From Torulaspora globosa (taxonomy: Eukaryota > Ascomycota > Saccharomycetes > Saccharomycetales > Saccharomycetaceae): a DNA stretch of 64,000 nt. The stretch spans positions 186,001-250,000 of the forward strand of contig NC_050734.1 of the NCBI RefSeq assembly GCF_014133895.1, read 5' to 3'. The notes under the pieces were generated by a model. That model had not been told where the DNA came from and made no database searches. It was given only the letters and a program-made list of their open reading frames with translations. The translations under genes were made by a program, and so were the position numbers. Below, in pieces: positions 31,398 through 40,995 of the stretch (position 1 is its first letter; each line of letters begins with the position of its first letter).

Positions 31398-31584
31398 ACA
31401 GAATTCTCAAGCGGTTGTATTCTCTTCATAGTTTTAAGTATCATTGTTTTCAGACGGGTTTTTCATAATATTATAACTGGTTGTCGTTACATGCTACTGA
31501 ACCTGCAAAGGGTACACCTATACTATAAGTTCTCTGTGAATATGGCTATGATGTTTGTTTAATGCGAAAAGTCTTACGAGTAAC

Positions 31585-32691
31585 TCAGGTACTCATATCG
31601 GTGAAAGTTGGATGATTCTTCTCCAGATCCGAAAGGACAAAGCTGTGTGGCAAGTTGGAATCCTTTCTCAACCTTCTAAGCCTTACATCGTCGTTACTGC
31701 TACGGGCGTTGACGATCACGCTCGCATTGTCGGATCGTGATTGCAGACCCACGGCCGCGAGTATTCTCCGGTAAAACCGTGAGACGAAGCCCTTGTTGTT
31801 GCCGCTCTTCGAACATAGCCAGCAGTAGAAGCAATACTCGCAGTAAAGCACGAAGAACGCAAACACAAACCCGGCTACAACACATGCCAAGATGTGATTT
31901 GCCAGCGATTTGACAAACTTGGCATCGTCCAAATGCCACGACGAGCCCCTCGAGATCGAGAAAAACGAGTAAGTGTGCATCTTGTAGTCCCCAGGTTGCA
32001 AGATCCTCACGACACCATTCTCCGGAACCCCCCATCTCTTGTACTGCTTCCAGACCATACTGACGAACAGCGGTCCCGTCGAAGCCATGATCGTAATGTA
32101 CGGTACCAGCCAGTTTCTGTCATACCTGTGGAGGGAGTCTCTGAGCTTCAAGAAGAACGGATGCTGTGGCACTGAGCCCAGCACATCGTTCGAAATACCG
32201 GTAGGCGACGTCTTTCTGGCAAATGCCGGCACCGTCAACAGCGGATCCAGTCTTCTTTCACATCCGTCGTCTAAATCGATGTAGACACCGCCAAAATGCG
32301 AAAGAATAAAATATCTGATAGCGTCCGCCCTCTGGATCGGATACTTGTAGTTCTGGAAAGTCTCCAGATAATCCGGATACTCCTCTCGAATAAACTGCAA
32401 CGCCATCTCATCGGTCCAAAGTATGTACTTGTAATCGGGATGCAGGTCGATACATTTTTGTTGGCCTTCCTTCCAGACCTCCGGTATATCGGTCGTCTTG
32501 TATGTCTGGTGGATAATCTTGGGGATAAGCTGCGGTTTCTCACTCCCAGCGACAGGATTCAAATCGCTCTCCAACAGAGCATCTTGGAAAGTATCGTCTA
32601 TGGCTAAAGTCAATAAATCAAACGTCACATATAATATCACTGAGACAATCGCCAGATTCCCCAGAATCATATATTTCAACTCTTTCCTCAT
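31585..32691 (-). CDS. CSH1/SUR1: Mannosylinositol phosphorylceramide synthase catalytic subunit
   Basis: 368 residues (S. cerevisiae Sur1 382, Csh1 376). One N-terminal membrane anchor (residues 8-30) precedes the glycosyltransferase domain of the Och1/Sur1 type. This has PKIIHQTYKT, the DxD motif in GGVYIDLDDGCERRLDPLL (about residue 135) and NDVLGSVPQHPFF. A second hydrophobic segment lies near residue 275. With Csg2 it adds mannose from GDP-mannose to inositol phosphorylceramide in the Golgi. It is the single representative of the CSH1/SUR1 pair, between TOS1/YSY6 and CDC28 as YBR161W is. Confidence 0.95.
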   Translation of the reverse strand: MRKELKYMILGNLAIVSVILYVTFDLLTLAIDDTFQDALLESDLNPVAGSEKPQLIPKIIHQTYKTTDIPEVWKEGQQKCIDLHPDYKYILWTDEMALQFIREEYPDYLETFQNYKYPIQRADAIRYFILSHFGGVYIDLDDGCERRLDPLLTVPAFARKTSPTGISNDVLGSVPQHPFFLKLRDSLHRYDRNWLVPYITIMASTGPLFVSMVWKQYKRWGVPENGVVRILQPGDYKMHTYSFFSISRGSSWHLDDAKFVKSLANHILACVVAGFVFAFFVLYCEYCFYCWLCSKSGNNKGFVSRFYRRILAAVGLQSRSDNASVIVNARSSNDDVRLRRLRKDSNLPHSFVLSDLEKNHPTFTDMST

Positions 32692-33221
32692 GCTGGAAAT
32701 TTTTATTTCACTTCTGATGTGCTCTCCCTGCTCAGTGCCTTTGATTCGGACGATCCTATATATTGCGTTTTAAAATAGTACTAAATGAAGAACGTAACTT
32801 ATGTTTCTCGAGACACGACAGTGATTGCCAAGCAGTGGTAGATGGTTATCTTAGCCTGTCCTCCGCCAAGACTTCTGCTACGCCCACGAGTAATTTCCAC
32901 TCTATGCGACGCACTACGCCTCCGTGGGGAGATGCTGGGCGCGATATGCCAGAACGACGACGCGAAAAGGGGCCTTTCTGCCGCGCCAAGCCGAGGGACA
33001 AACGGCCGGTTTTTCCCGCCGCGCGCTGCTAAGCCACCCGGCCCAAGAGGCCCCAAAATGATTTCTTCGTGAGCAGGATGACTCCAAAAGGGAAACCTTT
33101 TTTCGCGTCGACCGCGTTCGCGTTGTTGTTAAAAATGATGTGAGATAAAATAGCCGCTGAGGTCACGTTTGCGCGTGGTATCGATACATTATACATGTAT
33201 AATATTGACGTAGGAGCGAAT
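32692..33221. other. CSH1/SUR1 promoter and CDC28 3' region
   Basis: 530 bases. 32930-33060 is markedly GC-rich, with CCGCC, GGCCC and CGCGCG runs, between AT-rich flanks. Frames on both strands here (about 85 codons) lack support; I see no gene. Confidence 0.5.
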
Positions 33222-34118
33222 CTAGGTTAGCATTTCTTCGAAGTATGGATGCATCGCTGCTCTCTTGGCGCTTATCCTGTTGATAGGGTCGTAGGCTAGT
33301 AGGTTGTTTAGTAGATCGATGCCTTGCGCGTTTAGCGAGGGGACTACTTTGGCCAGCTCCTTGCGGTGCCACTTGGGGAAACTGGGCTTGAAGTCCGGTA
33401 GGTAGACAATGTCGGGCCAAATGGCCTCGGTGGGGGTCCCCAGGGTCCTGAAGATCTTGAAGATCTGGTCGATCTCGCTGTCGCCGCTGAAGATGGGCTT
33501 CCGGTTGCACATCTCGGCAAAGATGCAGCCGATGGACCAGATGTCGACCCCGGTGCTGTATTGCTTGCCGCCGAGCAGCACCTCGGGGGCCCTGTACCAC
33601 AGAGTGACGATCTCGTGCGTGTAGGCTCTCAGAGGCACGCCGAAGGCTCTAGCGAGCCCGAAGTCGCCCAGCTTCAGGTTTCCATCTCGGTTGATCAAGA
33701 GGTTCTGCGGTTTCAGATCTCGATGTAGGATACGATGCGAGTGGCAGTACGCAATGCCCTTGCACAGCTGCATCATGAATTTCTGTATGACTTTGTCGCC
33801 CAGCGGCTGGTCCTTGGGGATGCCCTCCATGTATCTCTTCAGATCTAGCTCCAGAAACTCGAACACCAGATATAGCTTGTGAGCATCGGAATGCACGATA
33901 TCATACAGACGCACGATGTTCTCATCCTTGAGCTCTTTGAGCAGGGAAATCTCGCGAATCGCAGTGCTAGGTACCCCTTCGTCCTCGCTTTCCAACCGGA
34001 TCTTCTTCAGGGCGACGACTCTTTGACCGTGGCGCAGGTCAAGCGCCTTGTACACAACACCATATGTGCCTTCGCCGACCTTCTCTAGTCTCTTGTAATT
34101 GACTAACTCACTGCTCAT
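33222..34118 (-). CDS. CDC28: Cyclin-dependent kinase Cdk1
   Basis: 298 residues, the same length as S. cerevisiae Cdc28 and nearly identical over the kinase core. Visible: glycine loop GEGTYG (15-20) with inhibitory Tyr19, catalytic Lys in VALKK (K38), the cyclin-binding PSTAIRE helix (50-56), [11 protein letters not shown], and the T-loop Thr in [15 protein letters not shown] two-residue deletion after ALDLR, relative to S. cerevisiae, is offset by a longer C-terminus (YFEEMLT). This is the master cell-cycle kinase, acting with Cln and Clb cyclins. Confidence 0.98.
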   Translation of the reverse strand: MSSELVNYKRLEKVGEGTYGVVYKALDLRHGQRVVALKKIRLESEDEGVPSTAIREISLLKELKDENIVRLYDIVHSDAHKLYLVFEFLELDLKRYMEGIPKDQPLGDKVIQKFMMQLCKGIAYCHSHRILHRDLKPQNLLINRDGNLKLGDFGLARAFGVPLRAYTHEIVTLWYRAPEVLLGGKQYSTGVDIWSIGCIFAEMCNRKPIFSGDSEIDQIFKIFRTLGTPTEAIWPDIVYLPDFKPSFPKWHRKELAKVVPSLNAQGIDLLNNLLAYDPINRISAKRAAMHPYFEEMLT

Positions 34119-34319
34119 CGCTCCCAGATCTTCTCCAGGGTCGCCCAGATCTGTGCTGTCTAGGAAACTCAGATCCGTTTTCGCTTTTTTTCTCGCCTTG
34201 CTTAGCGCAGCTACCTTATAAGTAGACGGGTAGCTAGGTAATAACTATGTACGTTTGATCCGGACCAAGATATTGCAGAATATTAGCATTTCCACGGTCT
34301 GGAAACCGCTGTATTTCGA

Positions 34320-35354
34320 TTACTGCTTCTTCTCCTCTCTCAACTTCTTTCTCAGATATCTTGCCCTGATGGATTTGTGCATCTTGAGGTTCATAGCGTT
34401 CGCTATCCTGGAGTAGACTCCTACGGTTTCCTCGATGAACCAGTGTTGCAGGGCGTGGGACCAGTAAGGAGTCACGGTGGCGTACCTTTCCTGGGCGCCA
34501 CAGCGTCTTCCGACGCTGGATAGCGCGGACGAGACGAAGTTTCTTGGATTTGGTATCATGACTGAGGTCCTCCTCACTTTGGACATAGCACTGGTGACTA
34601 GATAAGATAGGATCAACTCGACATCGACATTGGCTTCCTTGAGCTCGCCGGCCAGGGCATTAGACCAGCTCTGAAGGAACGCCTTGGAGCCACTGTAAGT
34701 GGCTAGAAGCGGAGTGGGAAGAAGGCCTCCAAATGAACCCATAGTCAGGACGAGACCACGACACTTAGATGAAGCGGCTGTTTCGATGATCGTTGGGGTG
34801 ATGATTTGAGTGAAGAGCAATGTTGCGGTGTTGTTGATCGTAATGATGTTCCGCAATTCCTGCTCCTCTGTTTCCAGGAACGGAACGGGACAGTTATGGG
34901 ATAGCCCAACGTTGTTAATCAACACTGTGATCGGTAGCCCTTGACAAAGTTCCTTTACGGCAACGTAGTTCTCGGGGACATCGTGGGAAACATCAATAGA
35001 TAAAATCTTGACATCAATGCCATATTTGCCTTGCAGCTCCTTCTGTAGAGCTTCCAACTTGGACAGAGTTCTGGAGATTAAGATTAAGTTGAACTTCCGG
35101 CGGGCCATTTGAGTTGCAAACTCCTTGCCAATACCATCACTAGCACCAGTGACAACACAGTATTTTCCCTTTCCAGCTCCGTACTTCGAGTAGTTGACTG
35201 ATGGTAACACAAACAGATCTAGAATCAGTGCAGTGGCCCTCAATAGAAGCGTTGTGGCTTTCACAACACCAAATCCAAAGATACACCACAACAAAGCATT
35301 GAGAATCTTACTCTTACCTCCAACAGAATGCAATTGATCCATGAAGCAGCTCAT
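34320..35354 (-). CDS. IFA38: Microsomal beta-ketoacyl-CoA reductase of fatty-acid elongation
   Basis: 344 residues (S. cerevisiae Ifa38 347). An N-terminal hydrophobic segment (about 19-55) anchors it in the ER. The short-chain dehydrogenase domain has TGASDGIG (69-76) for NADPH and the catalytic YSGSK in LATYSGSKAF. It ends in a basic tail. It reduces 3-ketoacyl-CoA in very-long-chain fatty-acid synthesis. I use the ATG at 35354 (MSCFMDQL); the next Met, four codons later, is an equally plausible start, giving MDQLHSVG like the S. cerevisiae MQQLQEAG. Confidence 0.95.
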   Translation of the reverse strand: MSCFMDQLHSVGGKSKILNALLWCIFGFGVVKATTLLLRATALILDLFVLPSVNYSKYGAGKGKYCVVTGASDGIGKEFATQMARRKFNLILISRTLSKLEALQKELQGKYGIDVKILSIDVSHDVPENYVAVKELCQGLPITVLINNVGLSHNCPVPFLETEEQELRNIITINNTATLLFTQIITPTIIETAASSKCRGLVLTMGSFGGLLPTPLLATYSGSKAFLQSWSNALAGELKEANVDVELILSYLVTSAMSKVRRTSVMIPNPRNFVSSALSSVGRRCGAQERYATVTPYWSHALQHWFIEETVGVYSRIANAMNLKMHKSIRARYLRKKLREEKKQ

Positions 35355-36564
35355 TGTGAATTGGCTACAACGGTTGAGCTTCAGATTGTTGGATGAGCTT
35401 CGCAATGGTGTGTTTATGAGAGGTCCTTATTTAGGGCTGCGTTCGGGTAACTGGTTACGAATAATACAATAGCAGAACTAGCTGGCAGAGGTGCTATTAT
35501 CCTGCTAGTTGTTGTTTAGCACATTGATTATTGGCAAGCCCACTGTTCGCACGACCCTCATTCTAGCTTGGAAGCATTGTACTGCGTCTTGGTAGGAATC
35601 TGACATGAGGTCCTTATCTTTAAGTACTATCCTTTAACATACTACATAAAGGTGTTCAAGTGAGAGTCTGGCCCATTGAGTCATTTGAATCAATTGCAGA
35701 GATAGACAAGAGCTTATTATGTGTTTCTTCCGCTATTCTTTGTTTTTTATGTTTAGGCGGAAGTAGTAGGTTTGAAATCAACTTACTAAGGTGATTGTAA
35801 GCTCAAATCATCAACGAAACTAAACAAAATTAGTAGTACATAACGAGTTGCGTGCAATTGCCACTCCGTATTGGAACAGACATGGCAAGTTCCTACTTCC
35901 ACATTCTAGTTCTATCGGCAATGAAACGTCATGATTTGACACTTGTGGACACGTTTCCTGCATCATCCGCAGAGCGCCATTCATCAAGGTCATCATAGGA
36001 AGTGAAAAAAGCGATTCTTGCAGTTCGATAAAATATCTGACGTCTCTCTTTTGTCTCGGCTGATTTGCATAATTTGAAAATCTAAGATAGCCAATGCAAC
36101 TGTGCCGATATATCTTATCGTTCCGCCCGACAACCAGACTAGGCTACGCCCGTAGCCGTCCCCTGCTTGATTTCCTTGGACCTGAGTTAAGCTGTCAGAC
36201 ATTCTAGTACCAGCGATGAAAAACTGAAGCCATAAGCTGACCACACAGCTTGGGCTGAAAGACTCATTAACTTGGCACTCCTTTCTTAAGCGTAGTATGC
36301 GCCATTTTCTGAACGCTGTTTTCTGCACCTACAACGAGTTAGGTGAAATAAAGCCATCGAGCGCAACTGAAGGGACGCTGACCCGAAGAAAACATGACTA
36401 ATATCATCAGAGCACCGCCACGCACTCTTATAATGCAAGCAAAAACATGCATCAATCTGATAATCGTTACATCGGGAAAAACGCACAACGTAAAATGAAA
36501 CACTTGGATGTCGGAGCGCTTCTGAAGATAGCTTCAGCGCACAGGTACGCTCGCTGCAATTGCC
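35355..36564. other. Long intergenic region IFA38 / LGE1
   Basis: 1.2 kb, the longest gap in the window. It contains the IFA38 promoter (TTAGGG and Reb1 sites) and an exact ARS-consensus match WTTTAYRTTTW at 35745-35755. A minus-strand frame at 35993-36328 has no ATG until codon 43. It lies where S. cerevisiae has the small gene LCL1 (YPL056C), but I cannot support a homologue. AT-rich and otherwise featureless. Confidence 0.5.
35431..35450 (+). promoter_or_regulatory. Adjacent TTAGGG and Reb1 sites in the IFA38 promoter
   Basis: TTAGGG at 35431-35436 and CGGGTAA at 35444-35450, about 80-95 bases before the IFA38 ATG. The pair matches the cores of Tbf1 and Reb1, both nucleosome-excluding factors. 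Confidence 0.5.
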
Positions 36565-37455
36565 CTAGCCTTGCATCAGTAATGAATCGAGTTTTTCCTG
36601 TGTCAGTTGGACATTCAAAGCATCCCTTTCACATTGGGTGGTTAAAAGCTCAAGCTCCAACTCGGTCTTGAGCATCTTCAGACAATGCGATCCTAGATCC
36701 TTATCAAGTCGCTCCCCTTCGCGTAACGTCTCGCGAATTTCGGCCAGCTTTGCGGGATCATCGGTCGACCTATCCAGGTCTGTCAGATAGAAGAACCCTG
36801 ACTCTCCTTGTTCAACTCTCTTCTTGATATTTGTGATTGGGCTTGGTCGAAGCGACGATTCCTCGTTAATGGGCTTGGCATCTGTACTCGGCTGCGAATG
36901 GCTACGGTTGTACTGGTCCGTGGGAGTATTACTGCCGCTATCGTGCGGATGCGGTGAATATCTGTGACCTTCTCGTGGGGTATAGGGTTTAGGCACTGAC
37001 TTGTAACGAGCGTTATAGTTTCCGTTGGTCCTTCCTCCTCTGTACCCTTCAGACGCTCTGCGAGCGCTGCCTTGGTAGTTATACTGATGTTCTGATTGAC
37101 CGTAGCGGCGACCAGATTGCCCATAAAATTGATGGGCACTATTGGGCCTTCCATTATAATATCTGCTAGTGTCACTACGGCCGCCATAATAATAGTCGTT
37201 TCTGTAGTTCGAGTAAGCGGAATAGGACTGATGGGGACCTGAAGCTCCCGGACCGTTCACGTCAGACCCGTCGCCATATGGTCCAAACCTAGCTGGCCCG
37301 CCTGATCCTTTGTAGTAACCTCGCCCGCTGTGGCCACCTCTGTAAGAAGGAAAATCATTGAATCTACTCGAATTTCCGGGCTGTTCTGGGGCATCTCTGG
37401 TTGAACCGTGATAGTGACCATTGGTCGAGCTCCCTGATTCATTTGGATGACTCAT
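36565..37455 (-). CDS. LGE1: Lge1, Bre1 partner in histone H2B ubiquitination
   Basis: 296 residues (S. cerevisiae 332). The N-terminal two thirds are disordered and rich in Gly, Tyr, Arg and Ser (RGGHSGRGYYKGSGG and YYYGGRSDTSRYYNG). This is the sticky region that forms condensates around Bre1 in S. cerevisiae. The last 70 residues form a predicted coiled coil (DDPAKLAEIRETLREGERL to QLTQEKLDSLL) that matches the conserved Bre1-binding end. Between IFA38 and AMN1, it corresponds to YPL055C. ATG at 37455. Confidence 0.88.
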   Translation of the reverse strand: MSHPNESGSSTNGHYHGSTRDAPEQPGNSSRFNDFPSYRGGHSGRGYYKGSGGPARFGPYGDGSDVNGPGASGPHQSYSAYSNYRNDYYYGGRSDTSRYYNGRPNSAHQFYGQSGRRYGQSEHQYNYQGSARRASEGYRGGRTNGNYNARYKSVPKPYTPREGHRYSPHPHDSGSNTPTDQYNRSHSQPSTDAKPINEESSLRPSPITNIKKRVEQGESGFFYLTDLDRSTDDPAKLAEIRETLREGERLDKDLGSHCLKMLKTELELELLTTQCERDALNVQLTQEKLDSLLMQG

Positions 37456-37624
37456 CACCGTGAAGCTATTGAGTTCCTGACTGTCTCTTTGGATTATACA
37501 AGTGATGGTTTGAAAATTTCGCTACCGCTTCAAGAGCGGACTTACTAGGAAAGTCAAATTAGCTATGTAGTCTATAAGTCATTACTGTATAATTACAAAT
37601 CAAATTTCATTATGGCCAAGGATG

Positions 37625-39052
37625 CTAGCTATTGACCCAGTATGTCATATCCTTTAGGGCGACTTGAGAATTTGCACGACGGAGACGGGCCTCCTCGTCC
37701 AGCATCAGCTTCGTTATGCGCTCGCAACCTTCTATCAGTATAGGTATTCTTTGCGACTTTTTCCAGAGCTTGAAATGCACCAGGTTCCTCACGTCAGTGA
37801 TGCCATCGATGTTTCTCACTTCGAGGACCGCTAGGTTGGGGAAATGATTAAACGCCAGAAGCAAAGGGATCGAATGGTTGGACAATAGAGAACAATTGTT
37901 CAAGGACAATCTCGTCATATGTGGACCTCGTAGTTGAGCCAACTCCCAGATGCCTGCATCGGTGACATTACAGCCCGCTATCCCCAAAGTTTCAATCTGC
38001 GTGTGTTTTGCCAATGCCACCACCGAAATACTAGTGATTCTCCCGCCGTTGCGGTGTCGCCCCAAGTTGCAGAGCTCTAGCTTGGTACATCTCAAAGCGA
38101 TGGCGACGATCCCGGAATCCGTCACATTATCGCACGCCCTCAGATCCAGCTTTTTCAAGTCGGGTACATAATGAGACAGTTCGAACAAGAATTTATCATT
38201 TATAACTTTGTTGCCCGGCAAAATAAGCTTCTCGAGCCTTTTGAAATTGGGGATCCAGCTCAGCGGCGGCAGCACCTTGGGACAGATGTACAACTCGAGC
38301 CATTTCAAACGGTCCACCGCGACCAACGCCGAGAGACGATCGAACTCGCTCTGCGACAGCCTATGCAGCTTTTCCAGCGTGAAAACACACGGACGAGCCA
38401 TCTCTCCGTCAGTCGCGAGCATCCTTTCGCGGTTCACCATGAAAGCCGAAAACCGATCCGAGTCCCTGAAATGAACCCTCTCCAGCAGACAGGGCAGCGC
38501 TATCGAGTGCCACAGCTTGTTGACCAACAAGCAGCTGAAGAGCGGGCCCGGGACGCGCGATTCGCGCGTCCCTCGACCGGCAGCCTCTCTGAGCGACTGC
38601 TTCCAAACCTCCGCCGCCCTTTTCTCGTCCCCATAGATCAGCGCCGCATGTCTGTACGACAGCGGTCTGCGTCTGGCACACGTATTCTCTGCTGGGGCCT
38701 CTTCCGCCATGGCAACATGTCTGAGGATCTTCTCCAAGATTTCCGGGATCTCGAAGATCTGGTGCGCCCTGCGGCGGTCCCGCCGCCAGGGCGTCGGCGA
38801 AGCCTGTCTGAGCAGCGACAGATGTGCAAAATCTCGAGACAGCGGCGAGGGAATTGATAGCTTATCGGCAGACTCGAAATCCACTTTGGAAGGCGACACT
38901 GTCGGTGTCAGAGGCTCTTGCAAACCCATCTGCCTAAAATCCTCATCCGGATGGTACTCCGAAGGCGTGGGAGAACATTTTTTTAAAGGCCTTGTATCGA
39001 CAGCTTGAGGTTCCCTTGATCTCTTGAACGATCTGCCTATCTCGAACCTCAT
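37625..39052 (-). CDS. AMN1: Amn1, antagonist of mitotic exit and cell-separation regulator
   Basis: 475 residues (S. cerevisiae 549; the disordered N-terminus is shorter). The N-terminus is basic (FKRSREPQAVDTRPLKK), with proline-directed Ser/Thr sites (SPTPSEY, SPTP). From about residue 95 the conserved part has HQIFEIPEILEKILRHV, then leucine-rich repeats (LKKLDLRACDNVTDSGIVAIA and later LSLNNCSLLSNHSIPLL). It ends in ITKLMLDEEARLRR and ALKDMTYWVNS. Amn1 inhibits the mitotic exit network by binding Tem1 and targets Ace2 for degradation. ATG at 39052. The 5' part (38500-38850) is very GC-rich. Confidence 0.94.
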   Translation of the reverse strand: MRFEIGRSFKRSREPQAVDTRPLKKCSPTPSEYHPDEDFRQMGLQEPLTPTVSPSKVDFESADKLSIPSPLSRDFAHLSLLRQASPTPWRRDRRRAHQIFEIPEILEKILRHVAMAEEAPAENTCARRRPLSYRHAALIYGDEKRAAEVWKQSLREAAGRGTRESRVPGPLFSCLLVNKLWHSIALPCLLERVHFRDSDRFSAFMVNRERMLATDGEMARPCVFTLEKLHRLSQSEFDRLSALVAVDRLKWLELYICPKVLPPLSWIPNFKRLEKLILPGNKVINDKFLFELSHYVPDLKKLDLRACDNVTDSGIVAIALRCTKLELCNLGRHRNGGRITSISVVALAKHTQIETLGIAGCNVTDAGIWELAQLRGPHMTRLSLNNCSLLSNHSIPLLLAFNHFPNLAVLEVRNIDGITDVRNLVHFKLWKKSQRIPILIEGCERITKLMLDEEARLRRANSQVALKDMTYWVNS

Positions 39053-39798
39053 CAAACTGCAAAGAAGGGAATTAGGGAAATCGATCTTTCCTAGAGTCGG
39101 AACAAAATGAGTGACTGAGTGAATGAATGAATGAATAAATCAATGAATGAATGAATGACAGTGGAACTAATTCCTTCCCGATCCCAATCCCTTTACCTCG
39201 CTAAAGACATGCAGTTTTTCGACACTACTTCACAACCATCGTTACAAAGACCCGAAAGAACGAAACACACTAGCTATTATATACGCTGGTCTGGAAACAA
39301 GACAGCCGCCAGAAGAGACACATTTCAACTGTATCTGCGGCTTGCAAGAAACAAACTGGTCACAACCAACTCAAATGCAGCACAACCCGCCACTAAACAC
39401 CAGCTATTTCTTGCAATCCTGAAACAATAGACAAACCTGCGTCCGAACGAACTCCAACGCCTTGCCTGAACCCAAACAAACAAACAAGCGAACCCAGCAA
39501 AGCGCAGCCCGACACCCGCACACCCACATCGAGCATCACCGCAGACGGACCCATCTCTTATCCGCTTCGCGAGCACCAGATAAAAGAGCGGGACTCTCGC
39601 TGTCTTTCAAGGGGATTGGGTCCGTGTTTCTTTTCTGCCTGTTATGCGCCTCGCTATCAGTAATCACCCATCATCTCCGGCCGCTCGATTAAGAGAGACC
39701 ATTTAAACTACCCATGATCCGGCTGCCAGATCTGCAGCTGACAACTGTCTCCTCTCTCTTGCTATGTAGACATACACACACACGGATAAAGACGCTCG
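39053..39798. other. Divergent intergenic region AMN1 / LEE1
   Basis: 746 bases with a GAAT microsatellite close to AMN1 (separate entry), TTAGGG at 39072-39077 and an Ace2-like ACCAGC core at 39399-39404. CA repeats lie just before LEE1 (39770-39782). No gene seen. Confidence 0.55.
39117..39158 (+). repeat. Imperfect (GAAT)n microsatellite in the AMN1 leader
   Basis: About ten tetranucleotide units with two interruptions (AAAT and CAAT), 65-105 bases upstream of the AMN1 ATG and so probably in its 5' leader. Confidence 0.8.
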
Positions 39799-40644
39799 AT
39801 GGGATCTCCGAGACAGAAGGATCCAGCTGGATCTCATTGTAACAGCACAGGCCACTATCACGGGCGTCACAGACGCCGGTTCAAGAGTAAAAAGTCGTCG
39901 GAGCCCATAACCACGGAAGTGGCCCCGGTGACGGCGAGACCGATGTTCAGTCCGCAACAGCAGAAGGCGATCTTCGAGCACCAGCTGATCACCAAGAACC
40001 ACGCCGGTCAGAAGGCGTACGCTCACGTGCCCTGCAAGTTCTTTCGACAGGGCACCTGCCAGGCGGGGGACTCGTGCCCGTTCTCGCACTCGCTCGACGC
40101 GTCCGCGGCAGACCAGACGCCCTGCGAGTACTTCCGCAGGGGCAACTGCAAGTTCGGATCGCGGTGCGCCAACGCGCACGTTCTGCCGGGCGCCAGCATC
40201 GACGAGGAGGACGAGCAAGAGGCCGAGGAGGACGGGGTGTTTCCACACGACGAGCAGTTCTACCTCCCGGCGGATTTCGCGGAGCTGCTGGCCCCGGAAC
40301 GGCTTACCCGCCGCAACTCGGGCTCTTCGATGACGTCGTTTTCGGCCGCCTCGCTCGGACCGTCGCTGTCGTCCGCCTCGTCCTCGTACACGGCAACAGC
40401 GGCGTCGCCGCTGTTGCACCAGCAGCTCGCCTACCTGCACCCGTCCGCCAAGAGCTTTTCACCGTGGTCGCCGCCGCCAAACAGCAGAAACTCGTTCTCC
40501 TGGCTGCTCGGCGACCTGGCCAGCCTCAGGATAGACGAGGAGGAGCCCCTCGTCTACACAGACTGCTACGACGCTACAAATACAGCAAACCTCCCGGACA
40601 CTCAATTCCTATTCGACGATCTGCCGGATAACACTCGCTTCTGA
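39799..40644 (+). CDS. LEE1: Zinc-finger protein with two CCCH fingers (Lee1)
   Basis: 281 residues (S. cerevisiae 301). Two tandem C-x7-C-x5-C-x3-H fingers: CKFFRQGTCQAGDSCPFSH at about residues 79-97, and CEYFRRGNCKFGSRCANAH at about 113-131. A Ser-rich C-terminal half ends ...FDDLPDNTRF. CCCH fingers of this type usually bind RNA; the role of Lee1 is unknown. Position between AMN1 and ICS2 fits YPL054W. Coding DNA is strikingly GC-rich (41 of 60 bases G or C in 40081-40140). Confidence 0.88.
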   Translation: MGSPRQKDPAGSHCNSTGHYHGRHRRRFKSKKSSEPITTEVAPVTARPMFSPQQQKAIFEHQLITKNHAGQKAYAHVPCKFFRQGTCQAGDSCPFSHSLDASAADQTPCEYFRRGNCKFGSRCANAHVLPGASIDEEDEQEAEEDGVFPHDEQFYLPADFAELLAPERLTRRNSGSSMTSFSAASLGPSLSSASSSYTATAASPLLHQQLAYLHPSAKSFSPWSPPPNSRNSFSWLLGDLASLRIDEEEPLVYTDCYDATNTANLPDTQFLFDDLPDNTRF

Positions 40645-40995
40645 GCAGCGTTGCGGATTTAAAACTAAATCGTTTCTTGTTATGTCTTATCGCAGTTTCT
40701 TTTATATCCTAATACGGTTTTATACTTTGTGCTAGATAGCGCGGGGCCCGCATGACGGGCAAAGAGATGCATGGCTATTGTGTCTGATTCTCGCCGACTG
40801 CGCGGAGACGTGCGGCGTGCGGCAGCCCCGTGGCACACGATCGTTCTGCAAAAGGTATGATGTAAACCTTATTTCCAATAAAGTGCTACGTCCTGCCCCG
40901 CCAATGTCCGCAATCAGGCACCCAAGTTAGGCATATATATATTGAGCAGCCATGTGTCGTCGCCGCTGTCACAGGCCGTGGGAGGTCTCTGAGCC
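40645..40995. other. Intergenic region LEE1 / ICS2
   Basis: 351 bases. A TATATATA-type sequence lies at about 40932-40941, some 55-65 bases before the ICS2 start. Nothing else recognised. Confidence 0.5.

Noticed and set aside
35993..36328. Possible LCL1 homologue on the minus strand
   Set aside because: First ATG only at codon 43 (36202), leaving 69 residues with no similarity I can recognise; position alone is not enough.
39703..40440. 245-codon minus-strand frame across LEE1
   Set aside because: Arg-rich antisense frame kept open by the high GC content of LEE1; the CCCH fingers on the plus strand are decisive.
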